A DNA stretch of 64,000 nt, from positions 10,611,953 through 10,675,952 of the forward strand of contig JANCRA010000030.1 in the NCBI GenBank assembly GCA_024362935.1, given 5' to 3'. Numbering within the stretch: position 1 is the stretch's first letter; each line of letters opens with the position of its first letter. Source of the DNA: Setophaga petechia. Taxonomy: Eukaryota > Chordata > Aves > Passeriformes > Parulidae. The position numbers and the translations under genes are program-made. Shown in pieces: positions 12,923 to 25,802 of the stretch. The notes under the pieces are model-generated. The model made no database searches. It was not told the DNA's origin and saw only the letters and a program-made list of their open reading frames with translations.

Positions 12923-14179
12923 CAGCCCTGTGCCTGCTCCTGCAGCCAGAGGGGCCTCCCCAGCCCTGCCCGCTCAGGAGCCTTGTTCAGCCTGCCCCTG
13001 TGACTGCAAGGGAGGGGACAGCAGCTCCAGGGTGTCCCGGCTCTGTGTGTGGCACAGGAGCCTGTCCAGAGCTCCTCAAGCAGCTCTGCCTCTGTGGCTG
13101 CAGCCCTGGCAGAGCCCGGTGCTGCTGGCACACAGCACGGGCACCACGGGGACCAGAGCATCCCCCCATGGCACTCGGAGCTCAGAAACTGCTGAGAGAG
13201 GACTTTGGTGTCTTGTACGTGTTATGGAGGGGGGAGCAAGAGGCTGGGATGAGAAATGCTCTGCCTTTTATTCAAAAAGATCATATCCTCAATGTACAGT
13301 GCTGCTTGTAGGTAGTAAGGTGACAGTCCCTCTATCATTGCCTTGACCCTCACTCAGAGCTCATGCCAGCTCCTTTTTTCCTGCCCCTAGTGACTGGATG
13401 TGCCTTTTCAGATGACCAGAACAGCCCTCTGAAAAAACCCCTTTAAACTAAAATCAATCACCAATACTTCAAATAATCTTTAAAAAGGGTCCTGCTACCC
13501 AAATCTGTGTCTACCCAACTTTCAGAAACCGTGAGGGTGAATATACTTTTTTAGAATCACCATTACATAATTTCAATTTTAAGAGCCTTGAATAGCCAAA
13601 TCCATCAAAGAATGCAAACAATAGCCCCTAGTCTTCTGTTGGAAATTTTTAGCATGTTTTGGACATAGCTGTTTTGATTGTAGACTTGAAAAGTCTGAAG
13701 CCACAAAACTACTAAACACACACTACTTTGTGATCTTGGATACCTCTATTCAGACTTACTTACTGTTAAAAGATTTATGGTAGCATGCTTAGGGATGGGT
13801 TGTATAAAAATTATGAACCACCATATGCTCTTACTCCTTAAAACTTTTATGTCTAGACAACATGTTAAGAAGCATAAGCTTTTGTTTTACATTTGGGAAA
13901 AAAAGGCTCTATTTTCCCTCTGTGGCCAATACAGCATCACCTATTCAAATGAATCTTGGGGAAATAAAGTAATTTTTGACAAACATGATTTTTGTGCAAC
14001 AAAACAAACTGAACAGGGTAGTTCAGTAAGGGCCCTTAAATCACACACAGTACAGATCCTGTAGAGCAGGAGGATCTGTTTTTATCATGTGAGTTTCCAT
14101 AGCAAAAGCTGATTTAACCCCTTAGGGTGAAGTTCACGCCGGTGCATGTCTCAGGGGAAGATCAAACTCCCTTTGGCAC

Positions 14180-14600
14180 GAGCGAGTGAGCTGCAGAAAT
14201 GCTGCGCGTGGGGCGCAGAGCAGATGTCTGGGCACAGGCACTGCAGCGTGCTGGGGACCCTCTGTGCTGCTGTGCCAGGCTGCTGCCCTGGCAGAGAGTC
14301 AGGGCACCGTGCTGAACACACAAACTCCCTGGCAGTCCGACTGCAGGACAGGAGCTGCCCCTGGGCCTTTGGAGCAGGAGGCCTGGCGTGAGGCAGCTGA
14401 GAGCGGCACCGCGCGTGGGGCCGAGCGGGACGGGTGGGCTGCGGGGGTCCCAGAGGGAGCCCTGGCTGGGCAGGGGGCTCCTGGCAGCCCTGTGGGCAGG
14501 TGAGGGCTGCGCTCCCCTCTCGTGCTGCTCCCTGGGCAGGCTGGGCTCCTGCAGGCCCCGGCCGTGCTTACGGGGTGCCATGTGGCGCTTTCCCTACAAG
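14180..14600. other. GC-rich stretch without recognised gene
   Basis: GC-rich DNA with open frames on both strands, some CpGs around 14400-14430 (CACCGCGCG, GCCGAGCGGGACGGG) and no domain or repeat that I recognise. The neighbouring 12923-14180 is ordinary intron with nothing to report. Confidence 0.4.
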
Positions 14601-15369
14601 CTGTGATCCTCTGAATCACAACACAATTTCCCTTTTTTCCATTTTCTATTTTTTTTTTAAGTAAGTTTCTTGGTGCAGCTTCCACAGAAGTGAAACATGG
14701 GGAGGGGTGGGGGGAGCTGTGACCCTACCACGGCACCTCAGTCACCAAAAGGTGGTCGGTGAAGGAGCCTACACAGTCAGTCTCGTTTGGCTGTTGTGTT
14801 CTCTCCTTCATGGTATAACACAGGTTCTGCCAATTAGCTCTAAAGATGGATACTTGTAATTAAAATGTTTGCTTGAACTCTAAAATGGAGAAAGCAACAA
14901 ACAAACATTTGATTAGCTTTGCAAACAAATTCAAATAGAAGTTCTCTATTAAATAAATACAGAAATTAAAAGATAATTTCTCCTGAATCCTGCCCCTCTC
15001 ACTGCAGTAGAGTTTGGTTCTAAACTTTATTTCATGTTAAACTTCTGAAGATTTCCGCGCACCTCTTTAGTGTGCAGAAATTATTTGGGGAGTTTTGCTT
15101 TAGGTCCCTAGAATACCAACTGCTTTTAAACAGGAGTTGAGTTCCACAATCTCTAGTCAAGCAGGATTCCCACAGAGTTCAGGGTAGGCTGTGTTAATTT
15201 TAAAATGCACAGGATTAATTCCAGCTTCAAAAATTTGACTTGTCATGTGTAGGTAAGAATTCAGAGCAATGTGCAGGCTCTGCTGTTGAAATGGCTCGGG
15301 GTGTCAGTGTTGAGTTGTGGAGAGTGTATAAATCATATGTGTGTGTTTCTCAGGCTGGTACCTGGGGAT

Positions 15370-15645
15370 TTGCTTGATATGATTATACGCACTGCTCTGC
15401 TCACTTAGTTCATTTCACGGCTGCCTCAGGAGCGACCTCAGGAGGCGTTTACATTGATTATTTCCTTCACAACAGCCAACACAGTTCAAATAAAGCAGAC
15501 TATGCATAATTAAAGGCATCATTGCTTTCTCACTCAAAATAGTAATGGGGCAGCGGATCTAATTTCCTACTTAACACAGCAAAGCTGTGCTTATTAACTA
15601 TTCCTCTGATTATTGTTTACTAAACTAATTTTAATAATGGCTCGT
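15370..15645. promoter_or_regulatory. Candidate enhancer block with POU/homeodomain and FOX-like motifs
   Basis: AT-rich, non-repetitive sequence with ATGCATAATTAA (15502-15513), resembling a POU-homeodomain site, and GATTATTGTTTAC (15608-15620), which contains a forkhead-type TGTTTAC. Several TTGATTATT and TAAT cores and retained CpGs lie between them. This texture is typical of deeply conserved elements in introns of developmental genes. Conservation was not tested. Confidence 0.42.
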
Positions 15646-18239
15646 TGTGTGTTTTTTCTCCTGGAAGACCCAAGCTGTTCTGCATGTGCTGTAAGAGCAC
15701 GACAGGGCAAAGAGCGGGTCGAGAGAGGGATCATGCACAGCACCTCAAAAGCTGGGCCAGCCAGGGCGTTGTGCAGGTGCTGAGTTGGAGGTTTGCTCTG
15801 CACACTCAGGTTGATGCTGTGCTGCAAGCCGCACGCCAGTAAAAGCTGCCACGTGTAAAGTGCCAGACAGAAGCCTGTGTGTGTGTACATGCCGAGTTTG
15901 GAATGGCCAGGGAGCCGTCCTGCCGTGCCTTTAGGGAGCCCGGCAGGGCAGCTGTGGCACAGCTCAGCTCGGTGCCCCGGGGTGCCAGGCTGGCAGCTCG
16001 CAGCACGGGCTGCCCTGTGCTGCAGGCACTGACCCGTCAGCACGCCCGGGCAGGCCTGCCTGAGCTCGCTCATGTGGTGGACAGCTGTGGTTTCTGACAA
16101 TGCAGTGGTTAGTGTAGAAGACGCCCACTCTCAAAGCCAGCCTTGTATCTGTTTTTCCTGTGGGAGAAGTTTTTAGCACTGCCCCCGGCCTCTGGCTTGC
16201 ATGCTTCAGAGGACTATTGTGTTCTTATTTCGTTAGCATAATAAAATCTGCACCTCCCAGATCATTCCAAAATATCCAGCTCAGACACTGCCTCCACTCG
16301 TGGCACTGAAAGAGAAAGCTGGCTGGTGAGGAGTGGTTGCAGGAGTGTGCTGATGGCACAGAGAGCTGCCAGCTGTGAGCCCTGGTCACACACCGTGCCC
16401 TCGCAGCACGAGGCGATTATGCCACACAGGGCTCCTGCTCAGGCAAGACTTGCACGTGGTGTCAAGCCCTAAATTATCAGCTCTCCAGAAATAGAAAAGC
16501 TAAGATGTTTTGTAAATTGCTCTTATCATCTGGTGGAATTACTAAACCCAGGAATCCTTTGCTAAACTAAAAATCCAGGGAAGCTTGGGGCTGAATTCTG
16601 GGTGAATTTAGCCAGAGGTGGCAGGCAACACACTCAGCTTGGGGACATGTACTGAGAAAATGTTAATCTGATCATTTTCTCATCTTCAGCTTTTGCTGAT
16701 CCTTCCTAGGGCTGCATCATGCTGGTGGGTGTCCTGAGGCCAGGCTGGTTTGCATTTGCAGTGCTCATCCTAGCAGGGACACAAATGACAGTAACTTTAT
16801 GATGACTTCAACATGCTCTCACATGTTTAAATTGTTCATATTTTCTGGGAAAGATAGACACCCACCCTGACAACATCTTGCTTGGTGAGTAGGGGAGCCT
16901 ATAACCTGTGATCCTTGAGAAAAATATGTCAAACCTCATTACTTTCAGTGAATGAGCACTGTCAGCTTCCCTGGTTTGTACTTCTCTTGCAAAGTTATTA
17001 AATTTCTTATAAAATGACGACACCACTGGATGGTTGTTCCAGTCCTTGCCTTCCTTGCCCACCTTGCTCTGTGCCAAAGCTGTGCCCTGCACCTCCTGGT
17101 GCAGCTGGAGGCCAGGGAAGCACCTCGCTCAGGCCAGTCTGCTGCCTTCTTGAACAAACTGAGGTAAACCAAAAGCTGATCATTTTAAGAAATAACTGAC
17201 CAAACTTCTGTGAAACAAGTCCCAAACTCAGTTTGCTCCATGAGCTGTTAAATATCTGACAAACTTCTGGTTAACTTTAGGAAGGACCAACGACAAGAGG
17301 GTTATTGCCATTGTAAATTGTATCTAACAGTTTAATAGTTGTAATACCTGGTATGTTCTTTTTAATCATAAGTGTCTGGAGTGTTGCAGAACAGAGAAAG
17401 CATCTGGATCTAGAGCAGCTGAAGTAGAAAGTTGTTTTTCTGTTTACAATATGACTCTGCTCACAATAACTAAGTGAAATGCCTCTGGTGTGCATTAGCT
17501 GTAATAAATGTGTGAAAAAGGTGTATTTTTGTGTACCAAAGTTAAGATTATAGTGATTTGGTTTTTTTGGGGGTGGGGGGGAATGAAGAAACAAACACTG
17601 TTTCCAGCTGTTAACACTGGAAAATGTCAGTCAGCTGGCTGCAAGGTTGTGTTACAGTGGGACTAGGAGGTGAGGGATGTCCATCTGGGCTGTGTCACAT
17701 CCACAAAGACTGGCCTTACTACCCTTGAGCTGCAGCAGCCTAAAGCATTTCCACTCCACAAATGCCCTGCAGACAGCTCCAGCAACTTAAACTTTTCCAG
17801 GCTGCAAGTACATGCCTTTTTAGATTCTCTTAATGGAATAGTTTCTCTTTAATTTAATAGCTGTGTGTCCAGCTGAGGGTAAAGGGGTTGTAGATGTGGC
17901 TGTATCATTCCTGACTGTACTTTAGAGACATTCCCCACCAACTTCTTTTACAGAGGAGATGTTTGCTTTAACTGATAGATAACTGGGAGGTAATAAATGT
18001 GATTTTGCAGAGATCGGTGTCGTGGTGTCTGGTCTCTGTGCAAGATCGGTTTTGGAATAGGTGAAAAGGATTCAGTTTACCTTAATCTGATGAAAAGCAA
18101 AGCTGTACACAGGGATGGGGCTTTTTCAGCACAGCCAGAGCGAGCCGTGGTAGGACCTACAAGGCATGTCAGATGAGACACTGAGATCGGATTTTGTTTA
18201 TTTCACTGATGGCTGGTTTTTAGCTGGTCGTTCCTGACC
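15646..18239. other. Intron, nothing recognised
   Basis: Ordinary intronic DNA with a GC-richer patch at 15880-16080 and a G-rich run at 17566-17582. No gene, array or transposon was recognised. Confidence 0.55.
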
Positions 18240-18830
18240 TGTTTAATGACGGAGGACACCGCGCCTCAGAAGCGGGTTTGACTGAGCGGTGCCCAGGTCA
18301 GCAGCCCCGCTGGGGGGGTCCCGGCCCGAGCATCCCCGGGTGCCCCGCTGGGGCGGCCCCTGCCCGCTCCTCTGGGGCTGGAGGGAGGAGCGCTCGCTGC
18401 GGGCGGTCATGCCCCTGGCGAGCCCCTCGGGCCGTCATTGATCCCCTTCCACCCACCCCGGACGTGCTGGAGAGATGAAAGCAAAAACATTTCAACAGGA
18501 CTGTTGGGAAATGGAAATAGAGTAAAATAATTCCCGGGCTGGGCGTGCTTTTCTTCCCTCCCTCCTTCACCTGCAGGGTTGTGAATGTCCCGTTTCCAAA
18601 TCTCCGCTGGGGCGCGGAGGGCCAAACCCGGGTTTGCCGTGCCCTTGTTCGGGCACACTGCGGGCAGGTCTCGAGGCTGGCAGAGCCCCCGGGCAGGGCT
18701 GGCGCCCTCAGCGCAGCTGGGCTGGGTGCCCTGGCAGCCCTGCCCGGGGGCATTGCCGCACACCGGCCACAAACGGAGACGAGAGCTCATCCTAATCCCT
18801 GCGAAGCTCCAGTCGTTGTCCTGTAAACGA
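18240..18830. promoter_or_regulatory. GC-rich, moderately CpG-rich region
   Basis: Two GC-rich stretches (18250-18460 and 18590-18800) flank a less GC-rich middle. Open frames on both strands have no recognisable domains. It could be a weak orphan CpG island; nothing more specific is visible. Confidence 0.35.
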
Positions 18831-20279
18831 GATGTTTGGGGAGCAGGCGTGGCAATTGATGTTTCAGGGAAAACTGGAAAAATTGCAGAATTTATCAGAG
18901 CAAGTTGTCTCCTGTAGTCCGTTTATCCCAGCCAGCTGCTAGTGTTCAATCTTGCCAGATTTCTTCCTCTTGCTTCAAAAGGGTATTAGCTAAAGTATTT
19001 TTAATAACAAACAAATGATTTGAACACAAACAAATGTATGAGAAATTTGTGGGGTATAGGAGAAAAGCCTCTGTGTCATTCCCCTCTCTGTGGATAGATA
19101 GGAGGGGACTGGGGAGCCCCAGGTTCAGACTGGTGTAACTTTTGTCATTAATATACTTGTCATTAATAACACCTGACAATTGGGCTCTGGAAAAGGATCT
19201 GGCTAGGTGGTTACACAAATGCTGACACCTGCACTTATGATTTCATGCAGTGAAGTCAAGCTAAAAATATTGTGCTGGGCCATAGAAGAGATCCCTAGCC
19301 AGCATGCTTTCGGCCCTTTACAGGGATGAAGCGATGTTGACCGATTTTGACAGGTTTTGCCCAGGAAATTGAGCTTGCACGGGGCTTATGGGCCAGCCAT
19401 ACATAGTGTCAATGGGGTTCTCCACAGCCATGCTAGCTGTTGTTCTTGCCTGTCCCTCACCAACAAAGGTGTACGCACCACTGTGAGGTGGTTTTTGTCA
19501 GGACTGCAAGCTTGCTTTACGTGGGCTGCTGGTTTCTAGTTGATAGGCTAATTGTGGCTACTTTTCTTTTTTTGTATGGAGTATTTCTTCCAAGCCTGTA
19601 GGAAGTGATGCCTTGTGTTACTGATCATCAGCTGTGGCTTAAGACTGTCTCACAGTGTTCACACAGCTGAGGTGCGGATACCTCACCTGAGTCTTTGAAA
19701 GTGTGTTTACTTTAATTTACACATTTAACATGTCACTTAATCCTTGTGCTGCTTCTCACCGTGTAGAGCTGGAAGGATTATGTCATTTGTCCAAAACTTC
19801 AGGACAAATGGTATCAGCAGTATCCAACCTCAAAGAACTGCTCATATGGAGGAAGATGTAGTTATTGGGTCGGTGATGTGCTCAGTTCTGAGATTATTCT
19901 TGAGATCAAACAAGTGGAATTGACTTCTAGTAAGTGTCCCAGTAGGCCTAAATAGAACTTGGTTTTCTCAGATTCTGGATTTGTGCTGGTGTTAAATAAA
20001 ATCACTAATGTATCATTTGAGTCTGTAGATGTTGACACAGAAGTGGTGAAGGCCTGGAACGTGGTCAGCCTGCTGCTCTGCTAGCAGTCGTGCTGCTTTG
20101 TGCTGGCCTTGTTCTCCAGCTCACAAAAGGAAAAATAACTGAGATTTGTCTTGTCTTGGGCTGACAGTACAGCCAAGTGATTGCCAGTCCAATTTGGCAG
20201 TTTTTAATCATTTTATCTCTGTTCTCTCCTCTCTGGGGAGACAGGCAGTGTTTAGCAGTCTGCTCAGAAAGACCTTGGG
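18831..20279. other. Intron, nothing recognised
   Basis: Ordinary intronic DNA. No repeats, genes or strong motif clusters were seen. Confidence 0.55.
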
Positions 20280-20480
20280 GCTAGTTTCAGCGGCAGTGGC
20301 TCAGAGCTCCGATTATTAGCTCTGCTCTTAGGAGCACACTGCGATCCTTCCCAGGGGAGTGGTGTGAAAAATTAACACAGGCTTAGAGCAGCAGTGCAGC
20401 AGCAAGCTATGTAACTGTAATTACTCCATTGATATTCCTCACACAATAACACTGTCATCAGTCATTTACATAAACTTTTT
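20280..20480. promoter_or_regulatory. Candidate conserved non-coding block
   Basis: The sequence includes GTAACTGTAATTACTCCATT near 20411 and a run of TAAT and ATTA cores without repeats. The call is low-confidence and based on composition only. Confidence 0.25.
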
Positions 20481-21464
20481 CTCCATGAAGAGGGAATGGC
20501 TGCTTATAACCCTATTGGGTGCTTCCAGAGCATGCATTATACATTTTATTTGTTCTAATTTCAGACTCAAGGCCTGTAGGAACAGGGTGAGGAAACGTGC
20601 AGCCTTTTTTTTGTTTTCTTTTCTCTTGCAGCAGTAAGTGTGCCACTCTGCATGCATGAGCATGCAAGCAGGCAAAAATATGTCTTGACAGGGTTGTGGG
20701 AAGTAATTCCAGGATTTTAAATGTTCTATGTAATTTCAAGAAATACAACAGTATGTTTTATATATTTTAAACAATGTAGTGCCAAGCTCTGTTCCAGCTC
20801 CCAGTATCTCACCATTTTGACCAGGCTGAGTCCACAAGAAGCAAGTACTGTTGGGCTCCAGAACTCCTTGGGACACACTGGGTTTACTTAGGTTCCTTTT
20901 TCTTCCACACGGCACGACTCTGTGCCCTCTGCCTGTACCAACTCTCCTGTAGTGCTGTTTCTTCCACTGCCACCAGAAAGAATGGGTGTTTAAGCCACAA
21001 AAGTGCCCTTCCTGCCAGCAAATGATCAAAGAAAGCAACAGAAAATCAGAGGTTAGTAAAATTTAAAATTAGTACCATCTTGTCTTCTGCCAGGGACATT
21101 AATTTCTTTTGTGTGTCTCTAATGATGTAAAAGACAGAGCTGCACAAAGCAGATCACCTTCCTTCAGGTCAGAGCCAGGCCGAGATGAGCATCCCGGAGC
21201 TGTGCCCATGGATGCCCCCTGACCTCAGGGTCAGGCTGGTGGGTGGGCACATGCCATGTGCTTCTCAGACACAGGTGCCCACCCGAGTCCTGGCCAGCCT
21301 GAACTGCTGGGCGTGCTCCTGCCCCAGGGCGTGCAGGGTCCTGCAGTGGCTGAGGCACCCACCTGCAGAAGGGGCTGGAGAGGAGGCCATTTAGTGCTCA
21401 GCTTCATTAGGGACCAAATGTCCCTGTTCTCCTAGCAGGAGTGTTAAACTTCTGCAGATATTAT

Positions 21465-22140
21465 GCTTCGTCTAATTAAAGTCTTTGGAGGGATTCCCGG
21501 GGCCAAGTCTAATAACGTGTTCAGGAGAATAATCACCCTGTCTGGGCTGCAGTGTGGTTATTGATGGCGCCAGGCCCCGCGGGCGCTGCCCGTGCCCTGC
21601 GTGCCCCGCGGGGCGCAGCCGCCCACGTCGCTGTGGCGGCGAGACCCCGAGCGGCAGCGCGGCGCATCTACTGGGGAAAGGCACATGATAGTCAAATTTC
21701 AGTCGCTGAATATTTAATGAAGCCTGCAGTGTTTATTTGGTTAGCCTGTCGATTTTTATCGTTCTGTCAATAGCTTCTCATATGTGGCACGGTGATGATC
21801 TTTAGCAGCCTGTCCCCTGGGAGCCAAAGCGCTAAATGCAATTATGGATTTTATACCGCAATGTGTTTGATATTTCCAGTGATCTAATTTGCAGTCTGGT
21901 AGTTTATTGTTTGGCATTTTAATGGCGTTCAAATGCTACGGAAAATTTGATTTCTCTGTATAATTCATCCTAACATCATTAATGCTGGTAGCCGAATGGC
22001 ATGGATTTTAGAGGGCTAAATATATAGGAAAGTAAATTTTTTAATATGGACCAAAACGAACAGAGTTTTAACTAAAAGGAAAACCATGTTGTATTTTTTC
22101 ACGCTTCCTCTTTGTCACTTTCCATTAAATATTAAGATTA
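21465..22140. promoter_or_regulatory. Strong candidate enhancer: AT-rich block with embedded CpG-rich island
   Basis: A CpG-dense core of about 100 nt (21568-21668) is flanked on both sides by AT-rich, non-repetitive sequence that itself retains CpGs. The right side contains GAATATTTAATGAAG, TGCAATTATGGATTTTA, TTTAATGGCG and ATCATTAATGCTGG, i.e. many TAAT/ATTA cores. No frame codes for anything recognised. The mixture of isolated CpGs in AT-rich DNA and dense homeodomain cores is typical of ancient conserved enhancers. By eye it is the best such candidate in the window. Confidence 0.5.
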
Positions 22141-24949
22141 CTTTGAGGAAATGGTAAAACAGATGCTTGACCTTACCAAACAAAACACAAGTGCAGTGTG
22201 TTGTATGATGGGAGCTTCACCATACAGCTCACAACTCCTCAGGAACCTTTTGAGAGAGAAACAGAATGAGAGTTACTATATTACAAAGTCTTTCCTGGCT
22301 GTTTCTCTCTTCTGTTCCAGACCACTCGTGACTGATAATTAATCCTCCATATTTTTTTCCTCTTCTGTAGCTCTCAGAAGTCCTGAGCCAACCACTTGAG
22401 CAGATTAATCTATTTCACTAAAAAACCAAAACAAAACCCAAGCCCACCACCACCAACAATCCCAACCCCAAGCCACAGTGTGGTTGAGTTTTGGGTTGGG
22501 GCCATTGGCAGAATGAAGGGGCACACAAAACTGTGTGGGGCTGAGTGGCTTGGGGGAGTTAATCATGGTGTTATTTTACACATCTACACCACTTTTATTG
22601 TGCAGTAACACATGAGTTATGGGTCCTCTGCAACTGCAAAATAAATCCTTTAATTAACCACCTACTCAGAAACAATTTAACCTTCTCAGTGTATCTCATA
22701 AACTACATTAGCCCCAGATTTATTTAGAATAGTGTTGTGCAAGTGTGATCTATTTACATTAAGGAATACATGCCCTTTGTTATGTCAAGTATTCTGGGAC
22801 AAGAAAATACAAATCTATTTTATATGGTTTCATCCATGGCTTTTAATAATTTCACTGAGTGTTTCCCAAATAGAAGCAAAGACATTTTTGCACTGTTAGA
22901 TGAAAGCAGAGAGGGCGATAACCATTTCACCTGGGCAGGTAGCATATGAGTTCATTCCTTGTTGTTAGAGACTATTTCACAGAGAACAGTGTAAGAGAGG
23001 AGCATCGCTCTCCTCTGATGTCCAGTGAAGTCAAACTACACAGTGGCATGTTGACAAGAACTTATTCTTTTCCTTGAGTGCTGAAGAATTTGTTTCTGTC
23101 TTTCAACAGAGGTGAACACAAGTCCAGTTTGTGTAATACATCTTACAGACTGACAGAACTAGAACATGCTTTGTGGTTTATGATTTAAGAACATTAAAGA
23201 AGTTGAAGAGAGTTCTGCTTTTAATGTAATCAAGTAGAAAAGATGATAGAAAAGTAGGAGTCACAAAGGAGAGAGAATGAGGTGCCAAAAGCAGTAAGAA
23301 ATGAATATAGGACATTCAGCTTTGTGTTTCACAAAATGCTTCAGTGTTGGGCTGACTGACCTGTTTGCTGTCTGGGTGAGGTTCCCACTGCTGCAGAGGT
23401 TTCCAGTGCCTCTCACAGTGTGGTGACAGAGGTGCTCCTGCCCCTTGTGCTGCACTCGGCAGTGCTGGCAAACCTTGATTACATCTGTAATTCATCTCAA
23501 ATCTTTCCCCAAAATAGATTATCTTTGAAAAAACCTTGATTTTTCTCGAACTTACTGAATGACAAGAGCACATGTGATCATCTAGAGGAGAAACAGTGAA
23601 CTGCCATATTTCTTTCAGTGGGGCAAAAGTCCTTCTCAGGTCCTTGTTTTGTCCTGTACTTGTCTGAGGCAGTGTTGGGTCACAGCACTGCTGGCACTTG
23701 GTTTGCTGGCACAGGAGCTGCTATGGAGGTCACCTGGAGTCAGAGATATTCTTGGCAGGACCCTTCTGGAAAGCTGCTTTGCAGGAAGACCAGTCAAGGA
23801 TCAGAGGGCATCAGATCACAGGCAGTGGCTCTTTTCCAGGCGCCTTTGCTGGAGCACAGATGAGAGCAGTGGCGTGACCTCAGCAGGGTGCTGGGGACTG
23901 TGGCTGCTGGGAGCACTGTCCTGCCCTCCTCTTCTCTGCTGTGCCCTCAGATGATGGTCATGGGCTCAGCTGGGAGCCCATCTTCTTCCTCAGGAGGTGC
24001 AGAGTGGGCTGGGAGCACGGGAGAGGGCAGGACAGGAGTGGTGCTGCTGTAAAAAGGGAACAAAGCATTTGGAGAACACTCGGTGATACACAGACTGAGC
24101 AGTGGCCACGGGCTAAAACATCACACGGCTGTGTAATCTCCAGAAAATATATCAAACCCCCACTGTGTTACTTAAGCTCAGGCTAGGATGTTCCAGCTGA
24201 TGTTTTTGTTTGTAGGAATGACAGCTAACAGGCCCTCCCAAAATTGTTGAGAAACCTAGTTAGCAGGAGTTAAAAAAAAAAAAAGCCACCAAATTGTGGT
24301 GTGCTGCAGGCTAATGACATGAGGCCTGGCCCTCCAAGTGATCTGCTAGCAGATGATGGATGGATGTGCACCTCACTCAGCAGCACCACCAGCTTTGCTC
24401 CATTCTTGAATATCTGTCAAGATGCTAAGTGGATGACTGCAATCAGCAGTGAAATAAGACCTGTGTAATCTGATGTTCCACTTAGAAAAGAAAACAGAAT
24501 TCCTACCACCTAATATGAGACTACACCAGCCAACACTTAAAGGTCTTTTGAGCCGGCCAGGTATCTGATAAAATCTTTACACCTCATTATCACTTGTAAT
24601 TTAGAGATATGGGTACAGCTGTATCTACAAACAGGGCATGATGACATTTCCAGGGATTTTTTATCTGTGTCCCTTTCCAGTGAACAGCTCTTCCTTCACA
24701 CTTATACTTTTCTATGATTTTTAATGTGTTCTTTTATTCAGATTTAATCTGGTGGAGAAGGGAGAGCTGCCTGTTATGTCCTTTGACAATTTATGAAAAT
24801 TTTTGTAGATTAACAAAAAAGGCAACCTTCTATTGCTCTGTGAGAGAAGTTCAGGTTTGGCGAGTTCTATTTAGTCAAGTTGTTTTCTAGAAGGCAGCAA
24901 GAAATAGAGCATTTTGGTATATGGTAAAATCTTGGCAAAGATTATTATG
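22141..24949. other. Intron, nothing certain
   Basis: Contains a C/A-rich low-complexity stretch at 22421-22470 and a poly-A run at 24271-24284. No gene or array was recognised. Confidence 0.55.
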
Positions 24950-25605
24950 GAAGGTATTGAAAAACACATGGAGTACAAGGCAGTCATCAGTCACAGCTAG
25001 CACAGCTTCATGAGGGGAAGGTCCTGCTTGTCAAACTTGGTTTCCTTCTATGACAGGATAGCCCACCTCGATGAGCCAGGGAAGCCAGCAGATGTAATCT
25101 GTTGGGACTTTAGCAAAGCTTTTGATACTCTCATGTTATCCCTCTGGACAAACAGTCCATCTCCCAGCTGGATAACCACTGGTGCCATGGGTGAGCAGCT
25201 GGCTCACGGGTGAAGTACAAGGAGTTCCAGTGGCTGGGGTGACATCTGGCTGGCATGGTCACCACAGGGGCTCTGGGGTCCATCCTTGCCTCTTCAACAT
25301 CTCCATTAATGACCCGGACACAGGACTCAATACTAAGTTTGCCAATGGCACCAAACTGGGAGAAACAGCCAACTCCCTTGAGGGCAGAGAGGGCCTGCAG
25401 ACACATCCCAGCAAATCAGGAAGGGAACTCTTAGGAGGAACAGACCAGGGCACTTTGTGTGGAGTTGAGGAGAGTGACATCAGACCTTGTTGTGGGCTTT
25501 AGCATCCTCAGGAGGGGAAGCAGAGAGGCAGGTACAAATGACTTTGCTCTCGTGAACAGTGACAGGACCCAAGAGACAAGTGGAAATCTAAATTTAACTG
25601 GAAAT
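24950..25605 (+). mobile_element. Degenerate CR1 LINE fragment (reverse-transcriptase region and 3' part)
   Basis: The + strand resembles the CR1 non-LTR retrotransposon of birds and reptiles. Bases 25010-25130 translate to a reverse-transcriptase-like stretch with the landmarks GRSCLSNLVSFYD and DFSKAFDT. Near 25300-25390 a second piece reads NDPDTGLNTKFANGTKLG and SLEGREGLQ, matching the catalytic region of the family. The expected FADD active-site motif has become FANG, so the aspartate pair is lost. The stretch between the two pieces is shortened and contains stops and frame changes. Near 25540-25575 the bases GTGAACAGTGACAGGACCC resemble the CR1 3' region. The copy is 5'-truncated, internally deleted and dead. 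Both ends are approximate, and the classical 3' terminal octamer repeats were not seen. Confidence 0.85.
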
Positions 25606-25696
25606 AGTGATTGAAATGCATATATTTGTCATATAAAAGGGAAGCTCTTGACCATACAATTGCTTAAGCTATTCTATTTGTTGTTAGTATCTCTGG

Positions 25697-25802
25697 ATAA
25701 TTTCCCTGAGAAAAAGAAGATAAAGAATGTTTAAAGAGAAAAGGTAGGAAGGAAGAAAGAAGAGAAAGGATGAAGGAAAGGAGCAGGATGAGAGAACAGG
25801 TT
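25697..25802. repeat. Purine-rich (GA) tract
   Basis: About 100 nt of nearly uninterrupted A and G on the + strand (for example GGTAGGAAGGAAGAAAGAAG). It is a polypurine low-complexity stretch downstream of the CR1 fragment. Confidence 0.8.
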
